In this document: positions 51,425 to 60,155 of the stretch, piece by piece | Layout of the letters: each line of letters starts with the position of its first letter | How positions within the stretch are numbered: position 1 is the first letter of the stretch | Source: Rhodothermia bacterium | GTDB lineage: Bacteria; Bacteroidota; Rhodothermia; Balneolales; Balneolaceae | NCBI GenBank assembly: GCA_030427885.1 | Contig: JAUICM010000006.1 | Coordinates: 62,001-126,000, forward strand | Reading direction: 5' to 3' | DNA: 64,000 nucleotides | Program-made: the position numbers and the translations under genes | The notes under the pieces: model-generated | The model's input: the letters and a program-made list of their open reading frames with translations, nothing else | The model's database searches: none | What the model was told of the DNA's origin: nothing

Positions 51425-52426
51425 ATGAGATTCGCTGACTACGCCAAGATCTATGTAACTGCAGGTAAAGGTGGAGATGGCTCTGCCCATTTCCGCAGAG
51501 AAAAATACGTCCCAAAGGGTGGTCCTGACGGAGGTGACGGAGGTAAAGGCGGAAGCATTGTCTTAAAGGGAAATCCACAGCTCAATACCATTCTTGATCT
51601 GCGCTATAAAAAGTATATCAAAGCCAAACCCGGGGTGAACGGCGGAAGTAGTCGTAAGACCGGCGCTGATGGTCCTGAGATCATACTGGAAGTCCCGCTG
51701 GGGACCGTAGCTTATGATGCTGATACAAAAGAGCGTTTAGGCGAAATCACTGAAGACGAACAGAAATTAGTGATAGCCGAAGGCGGAAAAGGAGGGCTGG
51801 GTAACTGGCATTTCAAGAGCTCTACCAACCAGACTCCACAGTTTGCTCAGGAAGGAAGGCCCGGAGAAGAACGGGTGGTGGAACTGGAGCTGAAACTTAT
51901 TGCGGATGTGGGTTTGGTAGGATTTCCGAATGCTGGGAAAAGTACACTACTTTCAGCATTATCAGAAGCTAAACCCAAGATTGCAGATTATCCCTTTACT
52001 ACCTTAGAGCCAAACCTCGGGGTGGTTAAGTTCTCTGATTACCGGAGTTTTGTGATGGCAGACATTCCTGGAATTATCGAAGAAGCTCACCAGGGTAAAG
52101 GACTCGGTATTCAGTTTTTGAGACATATTGAACGAAATAATGTGCTGCTGTTCATGGTGAGTGCAGAAACCGAAATTCAATATGAATACGAGGCACTTCT
52201 GAATGAGCTGAAATCATACCGGCCAGATCTGTTAGACAAACCCCGGGTACTCGCTATCACTAAGATGGATTTAAAACAAGGATTTAAGCTGGAACAGGAT
52301 TTGCATTTTGAAGCTGAAATTCCCGTTATTCCTATATCATCGGCTACGGGCCATGGGATCGATGAGTTAAGGGAAACACTTTGGGCGTCAATTCAAAATG
52401 CAAAACAACAAGAGCCAGAATCTTAG
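51425..52426 (+). CDS. obgE: GTPase Obg/CgtA
   Basis: 333 aa. The glycine-rich Obg fold is at the N-terminus (GGDGSAHFRREKYVPKGGPD), followed by the GTPase domain: GFPNAGKSTLLSAL (P-loop), DIPGIIEEAHQGKGLG (switch II) and TKMDL (G4). The variable OCT C-terminal domain is absent, as in the short members. It takes part in large ribosomal subunit assembly. Its 3' end overlaps dprA by 29 bases. Confidence 0.95.
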   Translation: MRFADYAKIYVTAGKGGDGSAHFRREKYVPKGGPDGGDGGKGGSIVLKGNPQLNTILDLRYKKYIKAKPGVNGGSSRKTGADGPEIILEVPLGTVAYDADTKERLGEITEDEQKLVIAEGGKGGLGNWHFKSSTNQTPQFAQEGRPGEERVVELELKLIADVGLVGFPNAGKSTLLSALSEAKPKIADYPFTTLEPNLGVVKFSDYRSFVMADIPGIIEEAHQGKGLGIQFLRHIERNNVLLFMVSAETEIQYEYEALLNELKSYRPDLLDKPRVLAITKMDLKQGFKLEQDLHFEAEIPVIPISSATGHGIDELRETLWASIQNAKQQEPES

Positions 52427-53528
52427 AACACTTCTTGCACTGAGCTTAATACCAGGCTTGGGAACAAAACGGGTTAAACAACTGGTATTAAAAGTTGAAG
52501 ACCCGGCATCTATTTTCAAATTAAGTAAAACAGAGCTCCGTGGATTTGATGGTGTTGGGGAAGCAACCGCTTTATCTATTCTTTCTTTCGATGATTGGAA
52601 GCAGGTTGACGAGATCATTGAAGCCACTGAAAAGAATAAATCTTCAATCATCACTATTGCTGATCCTGAGTACCCGGATCTGCTCAAACAGATCTATGAT
52701 CCTCCTATTCTGTTATGGATAAAAGGAAATCCCGAAGCTTTGTCAAAGCCGGGAGTGGGTGTTATTGGTACAAGGAATGCTTCCGGATATGGAAAGAAAA
52801 TGGCCCATAAGCTCAGCAGTGAATTGGGAGAACAAGGGCTATGCATTTTCAGTGGACTGGCTTATGGAATTGATGCTATTGCACACGAAGCAGCATTGTC
52901 AGTAAATGCTCCAACAGTTGCGGTACTGGGATCGGGCATTGATAATCTGTATCCAAAGGAACACGCTGACCTGGCCAACCGGATCATCAAACAGGGAGGG
53001 GCGGTAATAACAGAGTATCCACTTGGTACCAATCCGGATGCAGGTAATTTTCCGGTAAGGAACAGAATTGTAAGTGGATTGAGTTATGGGGTTTTGGTCG
53101 TTGAATCGGGTATTCAGGGAGGAAGCATGATCACCGCCGATCTGGCTCTGGATCAAAACAGAGAGGTGTTTGCCGTTCCACATACCATGGAAAATCTCTC
53201 AGGTACCGGATGTAATTACCTCATCAAGACCGGAGCAGCCAAGTTGGTACAAACCGTAGATGATATCCTTGTTGAACTGCCTGTCGAAACGGATGGCGAA
53301 CATGAAGCTCTGGTTATGGATCATCCCAAAAAGAAGGGCTGGAGAGAGGAAGAGTTGGATGAGTTGAGCACCAATATTTGTGAGGTCCTGGATAAAGGAG
53401 AGATCCAGATCGATGCCTTAAGTGACACTCTGAAAATAAACACCAGCCAGCTTTTGGTGGCTCTGCTACAACTGGAAATGAAAGGCCTGGTACTCCAGAA
53501 AGCGGGTAAGATCTTTGAGTTGAGGTGA
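52398..53528 (+). CDS. dprA: DNA-processing protein DprA
   Basis: 376 aa. An N-terminal HhH-like region (LALSLIPGLGTKRVKQLV) precedes the Rossmann DprA core (GVIGTRNASGYG, IFSGLAYGIDAIAHEAAL, PVRNRIVSGLSYGVLVVE, GSMITADLALDQNREVFAVPH) and a C-terminal winged helix (IQIDALSDTLKINTSQLLVALLQLEMKG). It protects incoming single-stranded DNA and loads RecA in transformation. It overlaps obg by 29 bases, so the two are translationally linked. Confidence 0.93.
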   Translation: MQNNKSQNLRTLLALSLIPGLGTKRVKQLVLKVEDPASIFKLSKTELRGFDGVGEATALSILSFDDWKQVDEIIEATEKNKSSIITIADPEYPDLLKQIYDPPILLWIKGNPEALSKPGVGVIGTRNASGYGKKMAHKLSSELGEQGLCIFSGLAYGIDAIAHEAALSVNAPTVAVLGSGIDNLYPKEHADLANRIIKQGGAVITEYPLGTNPDAGNFPVRNRIVSGLSYGVLVVESGIQGGSMITADLALDQNREVFAVPHTMENLSGTGCNYLIKTGAAKLVQTVDDILVELPVETDGEHEALVMDHPKKKGWREEELDELSTNICEVLDKGEIQIDALSDTLKINTSQLLVALLQLEMKGLVLQKAGKIFELR

Positions 53529-53580
53529 TATTGTGATGCTGAACTGGATTTAGGATTTTAGGGGAACAATATATTTAGGT

Positions 53581-54153
53581 ATGAAAAAACGGATCTTACT
53601 TTTCTTTCTGATTACGATCTTAACAGCTGGTTGTAATACTTCAAGATCAAACTGTTGTTATCCATGGTCAACTGAATTGATTTCTGACGGTAATTATGAA
53701 ACTGCGATAAATAACGCTGTCATTGATTTCAGTAATACTTCTAAACTGGTTAAGGAGGATTCTGCGTTTTGGGTAAGAACAACTGTTCTGAATCAGGAAA
53801 AATGGGGGGTTGAAATGAGTGGAATCAATCTTCCCTTCATAAACATCCTTGACAATAATGAAGTGAATTTTAGCTCAACACTTCCAACTCGGTTTATCAT
53901 TTATAATGAAAGATTGTTTTTCTGGTATGATAGTAGTTATTCAATCAGTACAGAAATGATATCTAAATTGAATGAATACCATTTAATTGATACGGTAGCC
54001 ACTTTATCAGAAGCGGTATGGGGTGTGGAAGATGCTGAAAAAGCAGCTACTTATTTCTTTTGTAAAAATGATCTTCTTAGTTTCAAAAAAATAGAGACTA
54101 ACCTTTCAATAGGTTATTATGAACCTCCAAGGTTGAGATGCAAATCAAAATAG
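53581..54153 (+). CDS. Putative lipoprotein, unknown function
   Basis: 190 aa. N-terminal signal and lipobox LTAGCN (Cys18) predict a lipoprotein. The mature part has several Cys residues (CCYPW, FFCKND, RLRCKS) and no family I recognise. The base composition looks more A+T-rich than the housekeeping genes upstream. The short gap before it contains a decayed family-2-like sequence, so the two genes at 53581-54658 may be an inserted accessory pair. Confidence 0.6.
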   Translation: MKKRILLFFLITILTAGCNTSRSNCCYPWSTELISDGNYETAINNAVIDFSNTSKLVKEDSAFWVRTTVLNQEKWGVEMSGINLPFINILDNNEVNFSSTLPTRFIIYNERLFFWYDSSYSISTEMISKLNEYHLIDTVATLSEAVWGVEDAEKAATYFFCKNDLLSFKKIETNLSIGYYEPPRLRCKSK

Positions 54154-54190
54154 AGTTGTAGTCACCCTGAACTTATTTTAGAAATTAACT

Positions 54191-54658
54191 ATGCTTATTT
54201 CTCAACTAAAAACCAGTTATACTGTTATTTTGGTCACACTAATAAGCTTTGTTCTAGTACTGGACGTGGTTAATTATTTATTTGGACTTAAGGACACACT
54301 GGATTTTATTTTGCTCACTTTAGGAGCATCAATTATAGTTCTTTTCATTCAGCTCAAAAGCACATATAGAGTTGAGTTCGGGGAAGAGTCAGTAAAAAAA
54401 GAGTTCAGGATTCTATTCTTCAAAAGGAAAGAGTTATACAGACTTGGTGATCTGCGATTTGTTTACTCGGTTTTTCCAACCTGGATCCCTTATAAAGTTT
54501 TTATTCTTTCTTTCTCTGAAAATAAAACCATCACGGTAGGAAGTATGATTACAAATACTCATGAAATCTTGAGTCTGGTTCAGACTATTAGGGGAATGGA
54601 AATTTTTGATAATGAGATGAAGGCAATCTTAGAGAAAAGGCAAAAAGTCCTCCCTTGA
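54191..54658 (+). CDS. Small membrane protein with repeat-derived C-terminus
   Basis: 155 aa. Two hydrophobic segments (about residues 11-28 and 38-53) are followed by a beta-rich soluble domain (YRVEFGEESVKKEFRILFFKR, then KNKTITVGSM-like region), reminiscent of small PH-like domains but not assignable. The last residues (KVLP) and the stop TGA are encoded by family-1 copy D, which begins at 54645, so the gene end is repeat-derived. Function unknown. Confidence 0.55.
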   Translation: MLISQLKTSYTVILVTLISFVLVLDVVNYLFGLKDTLDFILLTLGASIIVLFIQLKSTYRVEFGEESVKKEFRILFFKRKELYRLGDLRFVYSVFPTWIPYKVFILSFSENKTITVGSMITNTHEILSLVQTIRGMEIFDNEMKAILEKRQKVLP

Positions 54659-54801
54659 GGCCTGCCTGCCGGACAGGCAGGGAGGTGCGGTTATTCGCTT
54701 GCGAAAAAAGCGGAGGGTGTTGGAAAGGTGAGGGGCGTTGATCGACACCCCTCACAACATCCCCTGAACGGTGATGTTGATCTCCCCTCAAGGGGAGACT
54801 T
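54645..54801. repeat. Palindromic repeat family 1, copy D (provides a stop codon)
   Basis: 157 bp. Left arm AAGTCCTCCCTTGAG supplies the last codons and TGA (54656-54658) of the upstream gene. A palindrome CCTGCCTGCCGGACAGGCAG is inserted in the left arm. Hairpin 1 is TTCGC/GCGAA, hairpin 2 is AACATC/GATGTT with an imperfect inner part, and the right end is CTCCCCTCAAGGGGAGACTT. Confidence 0.85.
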
Positions 54802-54813
54802 ATCGAAATCAAA

Positions 54814-54968
54814 AGTCATCCTGATCCGCCAGTTCGCGGAGAAGGATCTAATCGGTGTAAAGGGTTTTACTTATTTCTCGATATGCTCTTTAAAAACAGC
54901 ATGGATATGGTTCTTCGATAAGGTCCTTCGCTTTCGCCTGTCTGCCTACAGGCAGGCTCTGGATGTCT
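54814..54968. repeat. Palindromic repeat family 2, long copy
   Basis: 155 bp starting AGTCATCCTGA and ending TCTGGATGTCT, so the right end has two changes from the perfect repeat. Inner GGATCTAATCG/CGATAAGGTCC matches the copy at 22961. Near the right end is an inserted palindrome GCCTGTCTGCCTACAGGCAG related to the one in copy D. It begins 12 bases after family-1 copy D. Confidence 0.75.
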
Positions 54969-55027
54969 GTTCTGCAGAAGAACCAATTCCCCGTTGAAAC
55001 TCTTTCCCAATACCTATATCATTGGGG

Positions 55028-55213
55028 CGCATTTGGTTTTCCTTATCAAGGATGGTAAGGAGATTAAAAGGGAATCCGGTGCAAATCCGGAGCTATCCCC
55101 GTAGCTGTAAGCTCAATCAATAATGCTTTAATCCAACAATGCCACTGTTCCAACTAGTGTCGGAATGGGAAGGCTGTTAAAGCTGAGCAAGCCAGAAGAC
55201 CTGCCTGTATGCA
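55028..55213 (+). ncRNA. Cobalamin riboswitch
   Basis: The leader contains the conserved core GGAATCCGGTGCAAATCCGG, then GCTATCCCCGTAGCTGTAAG, GCCACTG, GGGAAGGC and the B12-box-like GCCAGAAGACCTGCC, in the order and spacing of adenosylcobalamin riboswitches. It precedes a BtuB-like receptor gene by about 140 bases. B12 binding should lower expression. The exact ends and the expression platform are approximate. Confidence 0.93.
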
Positions 55214-55354
55214 TTTCTGTAAATTCAGGCTTTCGGAGGAAAGGCCGGGGATGGTTTCATTGTCTTCTGTATTAGTTTTATTTCCGTACACCAGATAATT
55301 TCATTTCCAACTTTTTGATGAAAGCTCATCGGTTAACCCAAAAACAAAACAACC

Positions 55355-57253
55355 ATGAGCAAAAGAATCACACTTTTATTTGTCGGGCTCTTGTGCAGCC
55401 TCAGCGTAAATGCACAACAAGAACAACAGGTAACAGATTCACTCCAACTGGATAAGATCACTGTTACCGCATCCAAGATTCCCCAAACTATGAGGGAGAC
55501 GACCAAACCAGTCCTGATCATCGATGAGAAAACGATCGAACAAAGTGCTGGTAAAGACCTGGCTCAGCTTCTGAATGAACAAAGCGGGATCATCATTAAT
55601 AACGCAAATTCAACACCGGGAAGTACCAAAGGCGTATACATCCAGGGAGCAACCACTAAATATGCGTTGGTGCTCATTGATGGGATTCCGGTTAGTGATC
55701 CATCGGGAGTTGGAGGAGCACTGGATTTCAGAATGCTGCCGCTAAACTATGTTGAACGCATTGAGGTAGTGAAGGGAAGTCAATCGACCTTATATGGCAG
55801 TGACGCTGTAGCCGGAGTGATCAATATCATCACCAAAAAGAGTTCGGATAAGCCTTTCAGTACCACTGCATCAGCTTCGTATGGCAGTTACAATACATTT
55901 GAAGGCGATGTTGGGATAAACGGACAGATAGGAGAGAGTACTTCATATGTGGTGAACTTCACAAGAGAAAGTACAGAGGGGTTAAGCGCAGCAGAAGACC
56001 AATCAGGATCAGCGGGTTTTGATAAAGATGGATTCAATCAGAACACAGTATTTGCCAAAGTTGGGTATAGTCTGCTTGAGAACCTTAACATCAGTCCGTT
56101 CATCAACTACTCCACAAACAAAGGAGATTTTGATGCAGATGCTTTCACGGATGGGGCCAATACCTTTGATCTTACCCTGCTAAATCCAGGACTGAGGATT
56201 GATTACGCCACCGGAAAAATCAAACTAAATGCAGGTTATAATTTCACCAGTATGGCAAGCAGAAACGTGACTACTTTCGGAGAGAATGTCTATGAAGGTA
56301 CTGTTCACAATCTGGATGTTTTCGGTACCTACCGAATAAGTGATCATATTCAGGCACTGGTTGGAACAGCCGTTGAGCATTTCACACTTCCTTCGAATAC
56401 AAGTAGCGGAGAGGAAGAGAAGGCTCAGTTAGTTAGTCCGTACGCAACGGTTTTCCTAAAAGATTATCATGGTTTGAATGTGGAGTTAGGCTATCGAATC
56501 AACACCCATTCCGAATATGGAACCAATTCAACATTCAGTTTCGCTCCGTCATTTAATATTTCTGAACAGCTAAAAGTGATGACATCAATTGGAACAGGTT
56601 TTAAAGTACCGACTCTTTCAGAATTGTATGGGCCATTCGGAGCTAACCCGGATCTGGATCCGGAAAAAAGTCTTACTTTTGATATTGGAGCAGTAGCCTA
56701 TCTGGCTGAGAATCAGCTTAAGCTGGAAGCCCACTATTTCAACAGGTCTGTTGATGATGTCATTATATACAGCTTTCCCGGAGGATATATCAATCGGGAC
56801 AGACAGGATGATCACGGAATAGAAATAGAGACGAACTGGCTGATCAATGAGTTCATAACAGCCGGAGCATTTTATAATTATTTGTATGGAAAGATCACTG
56901 AAGAGGATATCTCCGGAAATGAAACCTCATCTTATAACCTGATTCGAAGGCCAAAACATAGTGTTGGAGCAAAGATGAACTTAAATCTGACAAAGAACCT
57001 TTCAGTTTCCTTAAATGGAACATTTATGGGGGAACGTACAGATCTGTTCTTTGATCCAACAACCTACGTTTCATCGGAAGTAGAACTGGATCCCTATTTT
57101 CTGTTTAATCTATACGCTGAGTATAAACTAAGTGATGGAATGTTTACTGCATTTGCAGATCTGAAGAATTTGTTGAACGCAGATTTTTATGAGGTGTATG
57201 GGTATAACACCCTGGGCTTCAATGTGAGAAGCGGATTGAGATTTAATTTTTAG
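55355..57253 (+). CDS. btuB: BtuB-like TonB-dependent cobalamin receptor
   Basis: 632 aa outer-membrane receptor. After a signal peptide (SVNAQQ), a TonB-box-like region (LDKITVTASKIPQ) and plug domain (LAQLLNEQSGIIINN, GATTKYALVLIDGIPVSDPSG, VERIEVVKGSQSTLYGSDAVAGVINIIT) lead into a beta-barrel ending RSGLRFNF. Control by the upstream cobalamin riboswitch makes vitamin B12 or a corrinoid the likely ligand. No BtuCDF genes are next to it. Confidence 0.9.
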   Translation: MSKRITLLFVGLLCSLSVNAQQEQQVTDSLQLDKITVTASKIPQTMRETTKPVLIIDEKTIEQSAGKDLAQLLNEQSGIIINNANSTPGSTKGVYIQGATTKYALVLIDGIPVSDPSGVGGALDFRMLPLNYVERIEVVKGSQSTLYGSDAVAGVINIITKKSSDKPFSTTASASYGSYNTFEGDVGINGQIGESTSYVVNFTRESTEGLSAAEDQSGSAGFDKDGFNQNTVFAKVGYSLLENLNISPFINYSTNKGDFDADAFTDGANTFDLTLLNPGLRIDYATGKIKLNAGYNFTSMASRNVTTFGENVYEGTVHNLDVFGTYRISDHIQALVGTAVEHFTLPSNTSSGEEEKAQLVSPYATVFLKDYHGLNVELGYRINTHSEYGTNSTFSFAPSFNISEQLKVMTSIGTGFKVPTLSELYGPFGANPDLDPEKSLTFDIGAVAYLAENQLKLEAHYFNRSVDDVIIYSFPGGYINRDRQDDHGIEIETNWLINEFITAGAFYNYLYGKITEEDISGNETSSYNLIRRPKHSVGAKMNLNLTKNLSVSLNGTFMGERTDLFFDPTTYVSSEVELDPYFLFNLYAEYKLSDGMFTAFADLKNLLNADFYEVYGYNTLGFNVRSGLRFNF

Positions 57254-57267
57254 CAGTAAACAGAAAG

Positions 57268-57290
57268 AGGGGCTGAATAAAACAGCCCCT
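57268..57290. terminator. Bidirectional terminator between convergent genes
   Basis: AGGGGCTG, a 7-base loop and CAGCCCCT form an 8-bp G+C-rich stem between btuB and the convergent gene at 57297. The plus side is followed by TATTTCTC and the minus side by CTTTCTGTTTA, so the T-runs are weak but both directions are plausible. Confidence 0.7.
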
Positions 57291-57296
57291 TATTTC

Positions 57297-57728
57297 TCAA
57301 TCATCGTCTTTTACAAAAAGAGCGATCCCGTAATAACATGGTTCTACTTCACACTCAAACATAGTTAGGTCGATCTGGTAGATTCCGCTGTAGCTTGGAG
57401 TGAAATCAAGAATTGGATAGTCATCTTCCATGTCATCGGTTACCAGATCATTGTCATCCATATCACTTAGATACATGTCAATATCTGAACAGTCAATATC
57501 GCAGACACCTATTATCTGATAGGTTTTACCGGAGTATAAATGAAATTGCCAGGAGGCATCTTCATCGGCTTCAAGGCCACCAATCAGATAATTTTTCACA
57601 GTGTAGCCTTCATCAGCAGCATCGGAATAAGCTTCCTGAAGTTGTTCCCACACCAGATCAGTGGATGATTGAGCATAAGCCAGGTTGGCAAAGCACAGTA
57701 TGGATAAAAAAGATAGCATGAATTTCAT
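57297..57728 (-). CDS. Secreted PPC-like domain protein, paralogue 1
   Basis: 143 aa with a signal peptide ending AYAQS. The mature part contains LVWEQLQEAYSDAADEGY, then YLIGGLEADEDASW, CDIDCSDIDMYLSD and a C-terminal EPCYYGIALF. The Asp-rich segment and two Cys pairs resemble bacterial pre-peptidase C-terminal-like (PPC) beta-sandwich domains, here as a stand-alone secreted protein. It is clearly a paralogue of the neighbouring gene at 57815-58240. Function unknown. Confidence 0.65.
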   Translation of the reverse strand: MKFMLSFLSILCFANLAYAQSSTDLVWEQLQEAYSDAADEGYTVKNYLIGGLEADEDASWQFHLYSGKTYQIIGVCDIDCSDIDMYLSDMDDNDLVTDDMEDDYPILDFTPSYSGIYQIDLTMFECEVEPCYYGIALFVKDDD

Positions 57729-57814
57729 ATGCGTCTCCGTTCACTAAATTTAAGTTGAAACAGAATTACGCAAATAAATGCATAGAAAAGAACTACCTGT
57801 TCAGGCAGGGTGAA

Positions 57815-58240
57815 TTATTGTTCATAGATCCCTAAGCCGTAGTAGCAGGGCTCAAGTGAACAGGCATACATACTGATCTTGATCTTGTGAACTCCGGATT
57901 CAGTTGGGGTGAGCGTCAAAACAGGAGAGTTATCTTCTTCCGTATTACTGTAGATAAGGTTTTCGCCCGAATCATAGATATAGAGGTCGATATCAGCACA
58001 ATCTTCATCACAAACGCTAACAAGGCGGTAGTTGGTGAAGGCATTGAAATTAAAAAACCAGGTCACGTCTTCATTAGATTCAAGCCCTCCAATAATGTAG
58101 TTCTTTACACTGTAGCCCATTTCATAGGCTTCATCATATGCATCCTGCAGCTGCTCCCATACAACTTCTGTGGATGTTTGAGCTGAAAGAGAAGTTCCTT
58201 TTACAGCAAAAATTAAAAGAAGAAGTATTGCTTTCTTCAT
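57815..58240 (-). CDS. Secreted PPC-like domain protein, paralogue 2
   Basis: 141 aa with a signal peptide ending SLSAQ. It has the same order of motifs as its neighbour: VVWEQLQDAYDEAYEMGYSVKN, IIGGLESNEDVTW, CDEDCADIDLYIYD and EPCYYGLGIYE. Cysteine positions are conserved between the two. It is upstream of paralogue 1 in the same direction with an 86-base gap. Tandem duplication is evident; the role is unknown. Confidence 0.65.
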   Translation of the reverse strand: MKKAILLLLIFAVKGTSLSAQTSTEVVWEQLQDAYDEAYEMGYSVKNYIIGGLESNEDVTWFFNFNAFTNYRLVSVCDEDCADIDLYIYDSGENLIYSNTEEDNSPVLTLTPTESGVHKIKISMYACSLEPCYYGLGIYEQ

Positions 58241-58331
58241 GTCCCCCTAAAGTGTGTATTGAAAATTTCAGCTTGAATTAACGGAAAAATGAATCACTAA
58301 AACAATGAATTAAACACGCTTTTACGAATAG

Positions 58332-60086
58332 TTAATTCGATCCTGCAGTATCTAATGATTCCAGCTTTTCCTGAATATAGCGATCGGTGATCTCTTCAAG
58401 GATACTCATGGTTACGGTTCCTTTTGATAAAATAAGATCATGAAATTCCTTGATGTCAAAATTGTCTCCCAGGGCGTCTTCAGTCTTACTTCGCAATCGT
58501 TTGATAGTGAGTTCCCCGATCTTATAAGCCAGTGCCTGTCCCGGCCAGGTAATATATCGGTTGATCTCTGTATTTACTTCATGCAAAGAAAGTGCAGAAT
58601 TCTCTGCCAGGTATTGTACAGCTTCATCACGGGTCCAGCCTTTGTAATGTATTCCGGTATCGATCACCAGGCGACAAGCTCTCCACATCTCATAGGTATA
58701 CCGGCCAAACATCTGATAGGGGGTTTCATAGATGTCCAGTTCCTCACCAAGATACTCTGCATATAGTCCCCATCCTTCTCCAAAAGCATCTATATACATG
58801 CTGCGTCGGAATGTGGGCAGTGATTCAAGTTCAGCAGTTAAGGCGATCTGAAGATGATGACCCGGCATAGCTTCATGCAGGGTGAGAGCAGGCAGAGTGT
58901 ATAAAGTGCGGCTCCGAAGATTGTAGGTATTTACCCAATACTCACCACCTCGGTCTGAATTTAGAGGCGCACCCGAATAACGGCCTCCGGTATAATTGGG
59001 AGCGAGATAATTGGGCACAGGTTCAACTCCGTACGGCTGTCGGGGTAACAATCCGAATAGAGAGGGCAGTCGGCCGTCCACTTTTTTTGCGATGAATGAT
59101 GCATCCTTAAGTAATTCGCGACCTGTTTTGGGGAAGAACTGAGGATCTGTTCTCAAAAACTCAAAGAAGTCGGCCATGGATCCCTCAAATCCAACTTCGT
59201 CTTTGATCTTTTCCATTTCCTTTTTGATGCGGGCAACTTCCTGCAGGCCGATCTCATGCACCTCATCGGGTGTCATATCCAGTGTGGTGTAATAATGTAC
59301 TTTGAATTGGTAGAATTCTTTACCGTTTGGGATGGTGGATGCTCCCAGACCGGGACGGGCATTCGGGAAGTATTCTTCTTCAAAGAATGTTTTTAACTCC
59401 TGAAAACTTCCGGTAACAGATTCATCGATCACCTCCCTGGCCGATGCCTGCAATACCATCCATTCATCCTCGGAAATATCATCAGGTTTTTGGGCGAATG
59501 GCTTCCAGAAATAGGACTCTTCCGGATTATCAACAATATATGGATCGTAGGTCGCCTGATAGTTCTGCAATCCTTCAACGGGCTGGGTGATGCCCTCCTT
59601 GATACCTCTTCGCATCAGAACAAGATATTCATCGAAATAACGCGGAATATCCCGCAGATAAACCAGATACCGCTCCAATGATTTCTTAGTACCATAAGTC
59701 CTGTTAGGGATGCCCAGAATATTGGTGTGAAATCCGCTTTCAGATAAAAGTGGATTCAGGTACTCCCGGAACTCATAATACTTAATTCTGTTGTTTATAC
59801 TGTAACTCAACAGTTTGTAAGAGATGAGATCATCGAAGCTGAGTGAGTCGGTAACTACAGAATCCAGCTGTTCAATAAGTAGTTGATTGAAGCCGTATTC
59901 ATCTTTATAGATAGCTTCAGAATGAAACCCAAGAGGATGGTCCAGAAGAGCGTCACTTTCAAAGCGGGACTGATAATATCGGTCTCGTTCAGTAAGAACT
60001 TTATTGATCGTTTCATTTCCCGTTAATACCTGAGCATATAGGGGAAAAGACAGAAGGGTAATAAGTAAGGGAAGTATTTTCTTCAT
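58332..60086 (-). CDS. DUF885 family secreted metallopeptidase-like protein
   Basis: 584 aa with a signal peptide ending LYAQ. Its zinc-site motif HEAMPGHH (from about residue 404) is the DUF885 signature, related to M32-like metallopeptidases. A second Glu in EGWGLYAEYLGEE lies downstream as expected for a ligand. The substrate is unknown, possibly peptides. A hairpin for the upstream phosphoglucomutase gene lies in its leader. Confidence 0.83.
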   Translation of the reverse strand: MKKILPLLITLLSFPLYAQVLTGNETINKVLTERDRYYQSRFESDALLDHPLGFHSEAIYKDEYGFNQLLIEQLDSVVTDSLSFDDLISYKLLSYSINNRIKYYEFREYLNPLLSESGFHTNILGIPNRTYGTKKSLERYLVYLRDIPRYFDEYLVLMRRGIKEGITQPVEGLQNYQATYDPYIVDNPEESYFWKPFAQKPDDISEDEWMVLQASAREVIDESVTGSFQELKTFFEEEYFPNARPGLGASTIPNGKEFYQFKVHYYTTLDMTPDEVHEIGLQEVARIKKEMEKIKDEVGFEGSMADFFEFLRTDPQFFPKTGRELLKDASFIAKKVDGRLPSLFGLLPRQPYGVEPVPNYLAPNYTGGRYSGAPLNSDRGGEYWVNTYNLRSRTLYTLPALTLHEAMPGHHLQIALTAELESLPTFRRSMYIDAFGEGWGLYAEYLGEELDIYETPYQMFGRYTYEMWRACRLVIDTGIHYKGWTRDEAVQYLAENSALSLHEVNTEINRYITWPGQALAYKIGELTIKRLRSKTEDALGDNFDIKEFHDLILSKGTVTMSILEEITDRYIQEKLESLDTAGSN

Positions 60087-60100
60087 TTGATTAGTATAAC

Positions 60101-60134
60101 AAAAAAGGCTTCTGAGCCGAAACCCAAAAGCCTT
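60101..60134 (-). terminator. Intrinsic terminator after phosphoglucomutase
   Basis: On the minus strand AAGGCTT, a loop of about 16 bases and AAGCCTT are followed by TTTTG. The 7-bp stem sits 22 bases after the phosphoglucomutase stop, and just before the DUF885 start. Confidence 0.65.
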
Positions 60135-60155
60135 AAAATCTGCAAATATATTTGA

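Noticed and set aside
54728-54997. Plus-strand frame of 89 codons in the repeat stack before the riboswitch
   Set aside because: Its sequence is almost wholly family-1 and family-2 repeat, and it runs into the riboswitch leader region.
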